Positions 24,205 through 31,237 of a DNA stretch of 32,206 nt are shown in pieces. The notes beneath the pieces are model-generated. The model was not told where the DNA came from. It saw nothing but the letters and a program-made list of their open reading frames with translations, and made no database searches. Both the position numbers and the translations under genes were made by a program. Position 1 is the first letter of the stretch. Each line of letters starts with the position of its first letter. The stretch comes from an uncultured Vampirovibrio sp. Lineage in GTDB: Bacteria; Cyanobacteriota; Vampirovibrionia; Gastranaerophilales; Gastranaerophilaceae. The stretch spans positions 1 through 32,206 of the forward strand of contig CAJTXT010000008.1 of assembly GCA_910583875.1 (NCBI GenBank). Direction: 5' to 3'.

Positions 24205-24654
24205 ATGCAAATTAATTCAATTAATTATAATAATAAACAAATGGTAAAAACACCAAGTTTTGAAGGATTATGGGGCAAAACCTCTAAAAATACGGATTTT
24301 GACGTTGTTCTTGGTGTTCCGAAAGTGGAAGAAACCTCATATTATTATCCATTTGCTGACGAAACAAGAGAAGAAATAAATAAAGTTATAAAAGAAAATA
24401 CTAAAGCCGATATTGAAGAACAAGGCGGTTCTATTAAATATAAAATAAATGATTGCAGACTATGTACAACTCTTCCTTTTAAACAATCACATTTTGATAA
24501 TTATAGAGTAATGAATGAAAAATCAAAGTTATATAATAATATGAAAACTGTACATTATTCTGTTAAAGATAAATATATTAACAATGGATATGGTTCTGAG
24601 CAAGTTTCGGCAATAAATGAAAAAGTTGCTCAAAGGTTAGATATTAAATCTTAG
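24205..24654 (+). CDS. Small protein with PSFEGLWG motif, lineage-type
   Basis: 149 residues, function unknown. It opens MQINSINYNNKQMVKTPSFEGLWG; short proteins with an N-terminal FEGLWG-like motif are, as I recall, frequent in Gastranaerophilales genomes. No signal peptide, no membrane segment. It contains two cysteines close together (CRLC, about residues 91-94). AAGG lies 6 nt before the ATG, supporting the start. Codon and base use match the neighbours. The gene follows xerD by 79 nt and converges on the nucleoside transporter gene with a 6-nt gap. Confidence 0.68.
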   Translation: MQINSINYNNKQMVKTPSFEGLWGKTSKNTDFDVVLGVPKVEETSYYYPFADETREEINKVIKENTKADIEEQGGSIKYKINDCRLCTTLPFKQSHFDNYRVMNEKSKLYNNMKTVHYSVKDKYINNGYGSEQVSAINEKVAQRLDIKS

Positions 24655-24660
24655 TTGTTA

Positions 24661-25938
24661 TTATAATAACATTGCTGCCATACAAGCAGATATGTATGAT
24701 GTTAAAGTACCTGCTATTAATGCTCTAATCCCCATTCTGGCAAGATTTTTTCTTTGATTTGGAGCTATTTCTCCAATACCTGAAATAAGAATAGCAACAG
24801 TTGAAAAGTTAGCAAATCCAGAAAGAGCAAAAGTTGTAATTATAAAGCTTCTTTCAGATATCATATTTTTTAATGAAATTAAATCTGTAAAGGCTAATGC
24901 TTCATTTAATACAAATTTTGTTCCAAGTAATGAGCCTACAGTTGTTATTTCATTAAAAGGAATACCAATTAAAAATGCAAATATAGAGAAGATTTTACCA
25001 AAAATCATTTTAATTGAAAGATGTTCAATATCTAAGCCTAAAAAAGCCAAATTTATATGAAATACATTATGAGCAAATAATCCTAATTTGCCTAAGAAAA
25101 AGTCTATTAACGCAATAAGTGCAATTAATGCAATTAGCATAGCAAGTACATTTAAACCCACCTTCATCCCATCAGTTGCTCCTTTTGAAATTGCATCTAA
25201 AACATTAACATCAGTTCTTCTTCTCCTGATTTTAAAATCATTTTTAGTTTGAGGTTCTAATGTTTCAGGATAAATTATCTTAGAAACAACAAGTGCACCA
25301 GGTGCAGCCATTATACAGGCTGCTAACATGTATTGGGCTGGAATACCCAGACCAGCATATACTGCAATTAAACCGCCGGATAAACAAGCCATACTTCCTG
25401 TCATTGAAGCTAATATTTCTGAACGTGTTAGATTCGGAAGGTATGGTTTTATCATTATTTGTGCAACGATTTGTCCAACAAAAGAACTTGCTACATTTGA
25501 TAAAGCTTCTGCACCAGAAACATCCATCAGTTTATTTACAATTTTACCTAAAATCGCAACAACTCTTTGCATAATACCGTAGTAATATAAAATGTTCACT
25601 AAAATCATCATAAATATTAGAGTTGGTAATAGCTTCATCGCAAACATAAAGGATTTATCACCAAATAATTCTTGCATAATTTCCGGGCTATTATTTAATG
25701 GACCAAATACAAAATTTGCTCCTTCATTTGCAAAATCAAGTATTTTACCTACAAATTTGCCAATATATTCAAATATTATTTTCCCTGGGGCAAATTTTAA
25801 GATAAATACAGCAAGTAAAAATTGTAATATTAAACCAACAACTACGGTTTTATAATTAATAGCTTTTCTGTTGTTTGACATCAAAAAAGCTATTGCCAAC
25901 ATTGCTGTAATCCCAATTAACCCAAACAAAATATTCAT
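24661..25938 (-). CDS. nupC: Concentrative nucleoside transporter (CNT/NupC family)
   Basis: Ion-coupled inner-membrane transporter of 425 residues. Core motifs are GAEALSNVASSFVGQ (142-156), IKPYLPNLTRSE, SMTGSMACLSGGLIAVYAGLG (179-198), then VGSLLGTKFVLNEALAF and ALSGFANFSTVAILISGIGEIAP in the C-terminal half. The second half, which holds the ribose in known structures, looks standard. In hairpin 1 the usual GQTEAP is GQIVAQ: the Thr and Glu that contact the nucleobase are Ile157 and Val158. Substrate preference may therefore differ from uridine/cytidine. AGGA lies 8 nt before the ATG. Divergent from the hydrolase gene with a palindrome between. Confidence 0.88.
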   Translation of the reverse strand: MNILFGLIGITAMLAIAFLMSNNRKAINYKTVVVGLILQFLLAVFILKFAPGKIIFEYIGKFVGKILDFANEGANFVFGPLNNSPEIMQELFGDKSFMFAMKLLPTLIFMMILVNILYYYGIMQRVVAILGKIVNKLMDVSGAEALSNVASSFVGQIVAQIMIKPYLPNLTRSEILASMTGSMACLSGGLIAVYAGLGIPAQYMLAACIMAAPGALVVSKIIYPETLEPQTKNDFKIRRRRTDVNVLDAISKGATDGMKVGLNVLAMLIALIALIALIDFFLGKLGLFAHNVFHINLAFLGLDIEHLSIKMIFGKIFSIFAFLIGIPFNEITTVGSLLGTKFVLNEALAFTDLISLKNMISERSFIITTFALSGFANFSTVAILISGIGEIAPNQRKNLARMGIRALIAGTLTSYISACMAAMLL

Positions 25939-26001
25939 AATATATTCCTAAATATCTAATATTGTTATATCATACTATAAATTTTAGAAACTATTGTAAA
26001 T

Positions 26002-26020
26002 GTAACAAAATATATGTTAC
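26002..26020. promoter_or_regulatory. Candidate operator palindrome GTAACA-N7-TGTTAC
   Basis: Perfect 6-bp arms with a 7-nt AT spacer between the divergent transporter and hydrolase genes. Its size fits a dimeric regulator. No known consensus matches convincingly. Confidence 0.35.
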
Positions 26021-26058
26021 GAAGTAAAAATAAACTAGACTCATAGTAAAATAATTTT

Positions 26059-27207
26059 ATGAAGAAGTTAATATTTATATTAATTTTAATATTTATTACG
26101 CCATCTTTTGTTCAGGCAAAAGATACTCAGGAAATTCAATTTATATATATAAATGGTTCGAATAATAATGATTCAAAAATGAAAAAATGGTTTTTTGACG
26201 GAATGCATAAAATGCATCCAAATATGTTGAATGCATTTAATTCTTCTGAGTTTATAAATAAAAACTTTTTACAAAATGGAAAATATTCGTTAGCAAAATA
26301 TCCGGAGGCTTTTTTCTGGGGAGATAAAAGTAATAAAGAAATAGAATCTTTAAATTCAGATTTAACTTTTACTAAATTTTTTAGTCCGCGATTGGCGCAA
26401 ATGGTAAGAAGCTTGCTGGCTCATTATCTGCATGATGCAATTTGGGTTTCACATTATAGAAATATGCACCCTGTTGTTGAAGACTTGCATAAGCAGGTTA
26501 TGGCAAATTATAAGAAAAATAAGTCGGTTGTATTGTTTGGGTATAGTGCCGGAGCTTTTGTTACCTATGAATACATGTTTAATAAGCTTCCTGATATAGA
26601 TGTTGTTGAATATTTTAAACAGGTAAATCAATCAGAAGATTTTATTGAATATGTTAAAGTGAATAAACAAAATAATACTTGTATTGATGCTTTAATCGAT
26701 TCAGGGTTGGCTGTATATAGTGCGGAGGGTAAGTTGATTCCAAATATGAATACAATTGAATTAAAGGAAAAATATCTTACTTTAGATAGTTATACATGTA
26801 ATTCTTGTATTCCAGATGGAGCATTAAAAGGAATTATTAATTTTGCAAGTCCGCTTGTTTTATTTTATTCTGATATTTCAAATCCAGATTATTCTTTGAC
26901 CTATTATAATAAACTTCTTTATAAATATCTTCTCGAAAATAGAATGTTTTGGCTTACAGTAAATTATGCCGATGACCCATTAGGATATCCAACAACTAAA
27001 AATATTTCATATAAAGATTTAAAGGATAAAGTTGACTTAGAAATATTGCCAAATGAAGGCTTTTTATACAGTAAATCAGATATGAAAAGCAGAAAAACAT
27101 TCCTTGGCGCTCATACTTCGTATTGGGATACTTCAAAGAAATTTTCAAAGGCTGTAGTTGATGCATATAGAGAAGGTTTTATTTTGTATAATGATAATGA
27201 TTTATAA
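26059..27207 (+). CDS. Exported alpha/beta-hydrolase (lipase/esterase-like)
   Basis: 382 residues with a signal peptide cleaved after VQA20. The nucleophile elbow GYSAG (S163) follows strand SVVLF and precedes a helix, as in alpha/beta hydrolases; candidate acid D305 or D306 lies in NYADDPLGYP and the histidine H352 in LGAHTSYWD, giving a plausible Ser-Asp-His triad in the right order. The N-terminal strand IQFIYINGSNN could supply the oxyanion hole. Three cysteines (C208, C247, C250) lie in an insertion between. A TAAAAT box ends 6 nt before the ATG, so the mRNA may be leaderless; the -35 is poor. Substrate (lipid, ester, peptide) cannot be read. A shared terminator follows. Confidence 0.78.
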   Translation: MKKLIFILILIFITPSFVQAKDTQEIQFIYINGSNNNDSKMKKWFFDGMHKMHPNMLNAFNSSEFINKNFLQNGKYSLAKYPEAFFWGDKSNKEIESLNSDLTFTKFFSPRLAQMVRSLLAHYLHDAIWVSHYRNMHPVVEDLHKQVMANYKKNKSVVLFGYSAGAFVTYEYMFNKLPDIDVVEYFKQVNQSEDFIEYVKVNKQNNTCIDALIDSGLAVYSAEGKLIPNMNTIELKEKYLTLDSYTCNSCIPDGALKGIINFASPLVLFYSDISNPDYSLTYYNKLLYKYLLENRMFWLTVNYADDPLGYPTTKNISYKDLKDKVDLEILPNEGFLYSKSDMKSRKTFLGAHTSYWDTSKKFSKAVVDAYREGFILYNDNDL

Positions 27208-27208
27208 T

Positions 27209-27234
27209 AAAAAAGAGCCAAATGGCTCTTTTTT
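27209..27234. terminator. Bidirectional terminator
   Basis: 11-bp stem AAAAAAGAGCC / GGCTCTTTTTT with AAAT loop; A-rich and T-rich flanks let it work for both converging genes. It touches the stop codon of the minus-strand gene. Confidence 0.88.
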
Positions 27235-27874
27235 ATTTATTTGCTTTTTTTTCTGCAATTTTATTATTATATTTTTCAATAGCTAAATCTCTTTCTTCTT
27301 CAAGCGCTTCTTTTTGCTTATTTAAAGAATGTATCTGATATTGTTTTTCAACATCTGTAATAACAGTTGAGTTTTCAGTTGATTTTATTTTTGCTTTAAT
27401 ATCTTTTATTCTTGAATTATAAGCAGCAGTTAGTTCTTTTTTTTCATTCTTTAATGTTTTTATTGCAGCCTCTTTTTCTAATCCTTCTAAAGTAACAGGT
27501 TTATTTGGATTTAAATTATCAATTATTTCTTTTGTGCCATCAACAGTTTTATCTTTTAATGTTTTTGTTGTTGTTACTGTTTTATCAGTAGCTTTTTTTG
27601 TAGCTTCTACTGTTTTTTTTGTTACTTTTTTTGTAGCCTTAACAGTTTTATTAGTTGCTTCTTTTGTTACTTTTACTGTTTTATCAGTAGCTTTTTTTGT
27701 AGCATCAATGGCTTTTTCTGTTGGAGAAGGCTCTACCTTTTGGTATTTAACATCAATTGTTTCTATAGATGAAGCAGGAACTTGAATTGTTACCATTTCT
27801 TCTGCATTTACAGATAAATGATAATATAAGCTAAGCGTGCTAACTATTGCAAGTGATAATAAATACTTTTTCAT
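27233..27874 (-). CDS. Exported Lys/Thr-rich helical repeat protein (11-residue repeats)
   Basis: 213 residues with a signal peptide ending near VNA24. Residues 59-113 are five consecutive 11-residue repeats of the form TKKATDKTVKA (TKKATDKTVKV, TKEATNKTVKA, TKKVTKKTVEA, TKKATDKTVTT, TKTLKDKTVDG). Eleven-residue periodicity gives a regular amphipathic helix, as in group 3 LEA proteins and some lipid-surface proteins. A charged coiled-coil-like region follows (about 125-213). AAGGAG precedes the ATG by 4 nt. It is separated from the upstream gene by a terminator, so it has its own promoter. A stress-protective, membrane-lining or wall-linking role is conceivable but not shown. Confidence 0.75.
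   Translation of the reverse strand: MKKYLLSLAIVSTLSLYYHLSVNAEEMVTIQVPASSIETIDVKYQKVEPSPTEKAIDATKKATDKTVKVTKEATNKTVKATKKVTKKTVEATKKATDKTVTTTKTLKDKTVDGTKEIIDNLNPNKPVTLEGLEKEAAIKTLKNEKKELTAAYNSRIKDIKAKIKSTENSTVITDVEKQYQIHSLNKQKEALEEERDLAIEKYNNKIAEKKANK
27536..27700 (-). repeat. Five tandem 33-bp coding repeats
   Basis: 165 bp encoding five 11-residue units of the 27233 gene. The DNA copies are imperfect but recognisable, e.g. repeated TTTTTTGTAGC and ACTGTTTTATCAGTAGC on the plus strand, consistent with expansion by tandem duplication. Confidence 0.8.
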
Positions 27875-27930
27875 TTTCTTCTCCTTATATAATATATTAT
27901 TTACTTTACCTTGTATAACTTAATTCTGTC

Positions 27931-27964
27931 AATAAAAAAGAAAGAGCATATTATATGCTCTTTC
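27931..27964 (-). terminator. Rho-independent terminator
   Basis: 11-bp stem (GAAAGAGCATA / TATGCTCTTTC, 27940-27950 with 27954-27964) followed on the minus strand by CTTTTTTATT. It ends the transcript of the three genes from 29326 to 27982. Confidence 0.85.
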
Positions 27965-27981
27965 CTTTTAGTTTTCTTTAT

Positions 27982-28389
27982 TTAATTTTTAAAAGAATTT
28001 TTAAAACTATTTATTGCATCTTGTCTTTGTTTTTGTTTTGCTTTTGCTGCTTTTTCATTAGCTGCTCTTTTTGCTTGAGAGTCAGCTTTTGCTTTTTCAA
28101 TATCTTTTTTAATTGAATCTTGTTTAGCTTTTAATTCTTTTTCTCTTTGTGCTTGTCTTTCTTTAGCTGCTTTTTCATTAGCTGCTCTTTTTGCTTCAGA
28201 CTCTGCTTTTGCTTTTTCTATATCAGCTTTTGTTTGATTTACTTTTTTAGTTAATGCAGATTCTTCTTGTGTTTTTGTAACTTTAATTGTTGGTTTTGTA
28301 TAAGTTACAGTTGTACCAGCAGAAGCTGCTAAACTATATGAACAAGTAATAATACCAGCTAATAATACAGTTAATAGTGATTTTTTCAT
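27982..28389 (-). CDS. Exported Lys/Ala-rich coiled-coil protein with internal duplication
   Basis: 135 residues. The signal peptide ends near ASA24. The rest is a highly charged helix: residues 57-79 (IEKAKAESEAKRAANEKAAK plus ERQ) recur almost unchanged at 97-119, exactly 40 residues later; at DNA level the blocks 28153-28221 and 28033-28101 are near identical with a 120-bp offset. AAGGAG lies 5 nt upstream of ATG. It is the last gene before a strong terminator and lies 13 nt after the gene at 28403. Likely periplasmic or surface-exposed; no function is recognised. Confidence 0.75.
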   Translation of the reverse strand: MKKSLLTVLLAGIITCSYSLAASAGTTVTYTKPTIKVTKTQEESALTKKVNQTKADIEKAKAESEAKRAANEKAAKERQAQREKELKAKQDSIKKDIEKAKADSQAKRAANEKAAKAKQKQRQDAINSFKNSFKN

Positions 28390-28402
28390 TGTTTTCTCCT
28401 TT

Positions 28403-28705
28403 TTAGAACCATTTATAACTTTTTTGATATGTATTTACATTTCTATTTTGTTGCTGCTTATGAACATTATTTGACTTCGATGTATTTTTTTTTCCGTTCA
28501 TTGCATTTTTTGTTGAATTTTCCATCCAAGCAGCCATTTTTGATTCTTTAATTTTTACGCCTGATTGTGGAACAAATTTATTTACATCCGGATTATCTGA
28601 TGCAGTTCCATCATCATAATAATAAGAACCGCTAAATGCTGCCAATGAAGTAAATCCGATTATCATAAAGAAAGCAACGATTTTTGTAAGAAATTTTTTA
28701 TTCAT
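28403..28705 (-). CDS. Small exported hypothetical protein
   Basis: 100 residues. An N-terminal hydrophobic segment (8-25) ends near AAFSG, consistent with a signal peptide. The mature part begins SYYYDDGTASDNPDVNK and is then Lys/Asn/Gln-rich (KKNTSKSN, KQQQNRNVN), probably disordered. No cysteines, no known domain. GGAG lies 7 nt before the ATG. It lies between the AsmA-like gene (30 nt upstream) and the coiled-coil gene (12-13 nt downstream), so the three form an operon. Confidence 0.65.
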   Translation of the reverse strand: MNKKFLTKIVAFFMIIGFTSLAAFSGSYYYDDGTASDNPDVNKFVPQSGVKIKESKMAAWMENSTKNAMNGKKNTSKSNNVHKQQQNRNVNTYQKSYKWF

Positions 28706-28735
28706 GAATATTCTCCAATATAAACGAATATATTC

Positions 28736-29326
28736 CTATTTTATATTTACAGTTGCGAAGTACATTTGAGAAAGAAAATCTTTTACTTCTTGTTCGGTAT
28801 AAGTAGATTCTCTTCTGTTATCTTCATTATAATAATTTGGTGCAATTTTCTTTATTTGGAAATTTTTAACTCTTACCGGACCGGCTGTAATATTAATTTT
28901 ATCTTTACCAAATACTTTTGAATTAAAAGCACCCGGAAGAAAAGCAAGCTTTAAGTCTCCATTTGGTAATAATTGATTAGAAAATTTAGCATTTTTTACA
29001 TACAGTTGTTTAATTTTAATATTATTTGTAAAAATTGCTGCTGGTGTTGTTGTTAATTCAATCATAGTTGCGTCAAAGCAATCTTGTTCATCAATATATT
29101 TAGATGACCAATTTCTAAAAGTAATAATTGTATCAAAGTTAGGTTTTATTTTGTATTCTACAGTATCAACTGTAGTTACAAGACTTGTTGCGTCGTAAAT
29201 TTGTTTTTCAAATTTATCTATATTAAAAGAACTTGTTAATATTGCAGGAAAAATGCTTATAAATCCGGCATATATTAATAAAATAGCTGCTAAAACAATA
29301 AGTATTGTATTTTTATACTTTGGCAT
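28736..29326 (-). CDS. Membrane-anchored protein resembling the N-terminus of AsmA-like proteins
   Basis: 196 residues. One membrane helix (about 7-28) anchors a beta-rich, probably periplasmic part. The order helix, then SSFNIDKFEKQIYDAT, then TVDTVEYKIKPNFDTIITFRN and NNIKIKQLYVKNAKFS resembles the opening of AsmA/YhdP-type proteins, where strands extend a lipid-transfer groove. Those proteins are usually several times longer; here the frame ends normally and the downstream DNA holds another gene, so this is a short version or a remnant. AAGG near the start supports ATG 29326. It is the first gene of a three-gene operon. Confidence 0.62.
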   Translation of the reverse strand: MPKYKNTILIVLAAILLIYAGFISIFPAILTSSFNIDKFEKQIYDATSLVTTVDTVEYKIKPNFDTIITFRNWSSKYIDEQDCFDATMIELTTTPAAIFTNNIKIKQLYVKNAKFSNQLLPNGDLKLAFLPGAFNSKVFGKDKINITAGPVRVKNFQIKKIAPNYYNEDNRRESTYTEQEVKDFLSQMYFATVNIK

Positions 29327-29408
29327 AATTTAACCTTCCTTATAATCTACCTTTACATATAATACCATATTGTTTGAGAAAAATAACAATTTATTTAGTT
29401 TTATTTCC

Positions 29409-29436
29409 TTTACTTTTATAAAAAAAACGCTATTAT
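29409..29436 (+). promoter_or_regulatory. Promoter of the 29443 gene, likely leaderless
   Basis: TTTACT (29409-29414), 16-bp spacer, TATTAT (29431-29436); the ATG is 6 nt further and has no Shine-Dalgarno. Confidence 0.55.
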
Positions 29437-29442
29437 ATAACT

Positions 29443-30033
29443 ATGAAGAAGCTTAGAGTCTTATTTTTATTATTTATTTGTATATTTTGTTTTTCTTCTG
29501 CTGCTATATGTGAGGAGAAAAAATCACCATTTTCAGAAGGTTCTGAAATTTTTAATAAAGGTTTTGAAAATCAAGAGGCCGTTTCTGATAAAAAATTACA
29601 AAATACTATAAAAATGCTAAAAGAAAGAGCATTAACTAATAAACAAAAAAAAATAAGAAAAGAAGTACAACCGCTTTCACCTGCATCAGATGAAGCTCAT
29701 TTGAAAGAATTTACAGAAACTCAAACTCCTGATGATGAATTAAGCCAAACATTAACAGTTATGATTCCAATGCCTGCATATAATGATGCAGGTGTAGTTA
29801 TACAACCCGGATATTATAAACTTTCTTGCAGAAAAGTTTCAGAAAATGAATATGTTCTGGATTTGGCACAAGGTATTAACAGAGTTCTAACAGTTAAGGC
29901 AAAACAAACAAGACAAGACTTAGAACAAGAATCTATTTCTTTTTGTAATGCAAAAATAATTGATAACGGAAGAATTAGATTAATGTATGGAAGTATTGAT
30001 TTAAACCTTGTTGGTTATTTGTATTTTAAATAA
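29443..30033 (+). CDS. Exported hypothetical protein
   Basis: 196 residues. Signal peptide 1-22 (hydrophobic LFLLFICIFCFSSAA, possible cleavage after AIC or near residue 23). A charged, probably helical segment (40-75) precedes a beta-rich domain (about 105-196) with VMIPMPAYNDAGVVIQPGYY, SENEYVLDLAQGINRVLTVK and a final GYLYFK strand. Two cysteines in the mature part (SCRK and FCNAK) could form a disulfide. No family recognised. The 3' end overlaps the converging nifS end by 8 nt, so no terminator separates them. Confidence 0.68.
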   Translation: MKKLRVLFLLFICIFCFSSAAICEEKKSPFSEGSEIFNKGFENQEAVSDKKLQNTIKMLKERALTNKQKKIRKEVQPLSPASDEAHLKEFTETQTPDDELSQTLTVMIPMPAYNDAGVVIQPGYYKLSCRKVSENEYVLDLAQGINRVLTVKAKQTRQDLEQESISFCNAKIIDNGRIRLMYGSIDLNLVGYLYFK

Positions 30034-31234
30034 TACCTTTTCTTTCTCTTAATTCTTTTAATTCTTTTTGGAATGGAGAAATTGCAGCTAATTTTTGAAT
30101 TATTGCCGGCATTTTTTCTATTGTATAATCAATTTCTTCTTCAGTTGTATATTTGCTTAAGCTGAATCTTATACTTCCATGAAGAGCTGTAAATGGTACA
30201 CCCATAGCTTTTAATACATGACTAGGATCTAAACTCCCAGAAGTACAAGCACTTCCTGAACTTGCACAGATACCAATATCATTCATGTTTAGAAGAATTA
30301 ATTCACCTTCAATATATTCAAAGCCTATATTGGTAGTATTAGGAACTCTATTATGAGAAGAGGAATTTAATCTTGCGTTATAAATTTTAGATAGTAGACC
30401 AGTTTCTAATTTATCACGTAATCTTTTAACTTCTGTTAGTTCATAATTCAATGAATCTTTAGCCATTTGTGCAGCTTTTGCCATACCAACTATAAACGCA
30501 ACATTTTCAGTACCTGCTCTTTTTCCATTTTCTTGATGACCGCCAATAACCAAAGGTGTAATTAATGTTGAAGAATTTACATATAATGCTCCAATACCTT
30601 TAGGTGCATGGAATTTGTGACCAGAAATACCCATTAAATCAATTTTTGTATCTTTTACATTTATATTTATTTTACCTGCTGCTTGAACAGCATCTACATA
30701 CATTTTGGTTTTACTGTTAATAGACTTAACTTTTTCAGCAATTTCTTCAACAGGGAAAATTGAGCCTGTTTCATTATTTGCATACATACAAGAAACCAAG
30801 GCTGTTTTTTCATTAACTGCTTCATATAATTCGTCTGTATTTAATTCACCGGCTGAATTAACCCCGACATAAGTTACATTATAGCCTTCTTTTTCAAGTT
30901 GTTTATGTAAGTTAAGTACACAAGGGTGTTCAACTTTTGTTGTAATTAAGTGATTTTTAGATTTATCTGCGGATAAAATACCACGGATAGCCATATTTGC
31001 ACTTTCACTACCGGAAGCTGTAAAGAAAATCTCTTTAGCGCTATTTGCACCAAAAAAATCTTTTATTTGTTCACGTGCTTCTTTTATTACTTTAGAATTT
31101 TTTCCGCCAAATTCATATATACTTGATGGATTGCCATAGTATTGTGAAAAATATGGCATCATCGCTTCTACAACTTTTTCATCTACTTTTGTTGTTGCAT
31201 TATTATCTAAATATATAAGTTTTGTATCTATCAT
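30026..31234 (-). CDS. nifS: Cysteine desulfurase NifS
   Basis: PLP enzyme that takes sulfur from cysteine and hands it to NifU for Fe-S cluster assembly. The 402 residues are full length. Seen are YLDNNATTKVDEKVV at the start, GSESANMAIRG, the PLP-stacking H103 in VEHPC, YANNETG, the Schiff-base lysine K207 in SGHKFHAPKG, and the sulfur-carrying C330 in CASSGSACTSGSLDPSHVL, a group I (NifS/IscS) loop. It lies 3 nt after nifU in one operon. With modular NifU next to it and no nif structural genes, NifS is the closer name than IscS and the pair is probably the housekeeping assembly system. Confidence 0.94.
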   Translation of the reverse strand: MIDTKLIYLDNNATTKVDEKVVEAMMPYFSQYYGNPSSIYEFGGKNSKVIKEAREQIKDFFGANSAKEIFFTASGSESANMAIRGILSADKSKNHLITTKVEHPCVLNLHKQLEKEGYNVTYVGVNSAGELNTDELYEAVNEKTALVSCMYANNETGSIFPVEEIAEKVKSINSKTKMYVDAVQAAGKININVKDTKIDLMGISGHKFHAPKGIGALYVNSSTLITPLVIGGHQENGKRAGTENVAFIVGMAKAAQMAKDSLNYELTEVKRLRDKLETGLLSKIYNARLNSSSHNRVPNTTNIGFEYIEGELILLNMNDIGICASSGSACTSGSLDPSHVLKAMGVPFTALHGSIRFSLSKYTTEEEIDYTIEKMPAIIQKLAAISPFQKELKELRERKGII

Positions 31235-31237
31235 AAT

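Noticed and set aside
24650..24675. GTTATTATAATAAC as terminator between converging genes
   Set aside because: Short, AT-only stem without a T tract; too weak to call.
27536..28221. Repeated DNA as a CRISPR-like array
   Set aside because: The repeats are in-frame coding units without unique spacers and no cas genes are present.
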